From: an uncultured Bacilli bacterium
GTDB lineage: Bacteria; Bacillota_I; Bacilli_A; RFN20; DUOF01
Reading direction: 5' to 3'
DNA: 13,681 nt
NCBI GenBank assembly: GCA_934101685.1
Contig: CAKORZ010000038.1
Span: 1 to 13,681 of the forward strand
Position 1 is the first letter of the stretch. The number at the start of each line of letters is the position of its first letter. A program made the translations under genes and the position numbers. The notes under the pieces are model-generated. The model was not told the DNA's origin. It did not search any database and saw nothing but the letters and a program-made list of their open reading frames with translations. Shown here in pieces: positions 13,581 through 13,681 of the stretch.

Positions 13581-13681
13581 TGTCAACAAAAAGTAGACAT
13601 TAAAAAAGAGCTATTTAAACCCTAACTGAGTTCTGTACTCAATTGGGGTTTTATAATTTAGAGCATAGCTAGGTCTTAAAT
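13581..13681 (-). mobile_element. IS3-family insertion sequence, one end (partial)
   Basis: TGTCAACAAAAAGTAGACA (13581-13599) starts with TG and looks like a terminal inverted repeat of an IS150-type element. Thirty nt further in is the stop codon of a transposase reading toward this end, the expected geometry for IS3-family right ends. The other end, and any target duplication, lie outside the window. Confidence 0.65.
13611..13681 (-). CDS. IS3-family transposase (OrfB, C-terminal 22 residues)
   Basis: Only the C-terminal end is in the window. The minus strand reads LRPSYALNYKTPIEY followed by RTQLGFK and a TAG stop (complement of 13611-13613). This R(P)xxALxxxTPxEY tail is characteristic of the DDE integrase domain of IS3-family OrfB transposases. 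The gene continues beyond 13681. It converges on the hydrogenase operon. Whether the rest is intact cannot be judged. Confidence 0.75.
   Translation of the reverse strand, partial: LRPSYALNYKTPIEYRTQLGFK

Noticed and set aside
1..13681. tRNA, rRNA genes or CRISPR array
   Set aside because: No cloverleaf-like segment, rRNA-like stretch or regularly spaced repeats were seen.

Overview
The window is strongly AT-rich and reads like the chromosome of an anaerobic, low-GC Bacillota (Clostridia- or Erysipelotrichia-like gut or sediment anaerobe). The reasons are near-consensus AGGAGG ribosome sites before most genes, TGA used as a stop and TGG for Trp (so not the Mycoplasma code), a lipoprotein-type solute-binding protein, an XRE regulator fused to a membrane domain, and [FeFe]-hydrogenase genes. 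The species cannot be fixed from the sequence.

Left part (1-3100): a PAP2-type membrane phosphatase (+) converges on an XRE-type membrane-bound regulator (-) across a bidirectional terminator. A 328-base divergent spacer with an unexplained perfect 12-bp hairpin separates the regulator from a leucine-carboxyl-methyltransferase-like SAM methyltransferase (+).

Middle (3120-5350): a compact three-gene operon holds a DUF1538 membrane protein with two clear internal repeats and two different small P-II-like proteins. The genes lie 2 nt apart and then overlap by 8 nt, and the operon ends at a strong bidirectional terminator. I read it as a membrane carrier or channel under the control of paired P-II-like sensors; the substrate is unknown. 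On the other side of the terminator are a cold-shock protein (-) with a long structured leader and an ATPase-permease-lipoprotein ABC importer of the nitrate/sulfonate/taurine/THI5-like class (-).

Right part (8340-13560): a small unrecognised helical protein ends at a perfect terminator. A four-gene operon follows: a thioredoxin-like [2Fe-2S] ferredoxin, an [FeFe]-hydrogenase homologue fused to a Fes 4Fe-4S domain, PAS domain and signalling helix, a SpoIIE/PP2C phosphatase with an extra unnamed C-terminal domain, and a second, Fe-S-rich [FeFe]-hydrogenase. The order resembles the Hfs/HydS-type clusters described in anaerobic Firmicutes. The likely logic is a sensory hydrogenase reporting H2 or redox state to a phosphatase beside the working hydrogenase. 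A promoter-like block of about 38 nt occurs in two copies about 500 bp apart, one before the small helical gene and one before the hydrogenase operon, hinting at co-regulation.

The window ends inside an IS3-family element whose transposase C-terminus faces the hydrogenase operon. Its end lies only 22 nt beyond the last hydrogenase stop codon.
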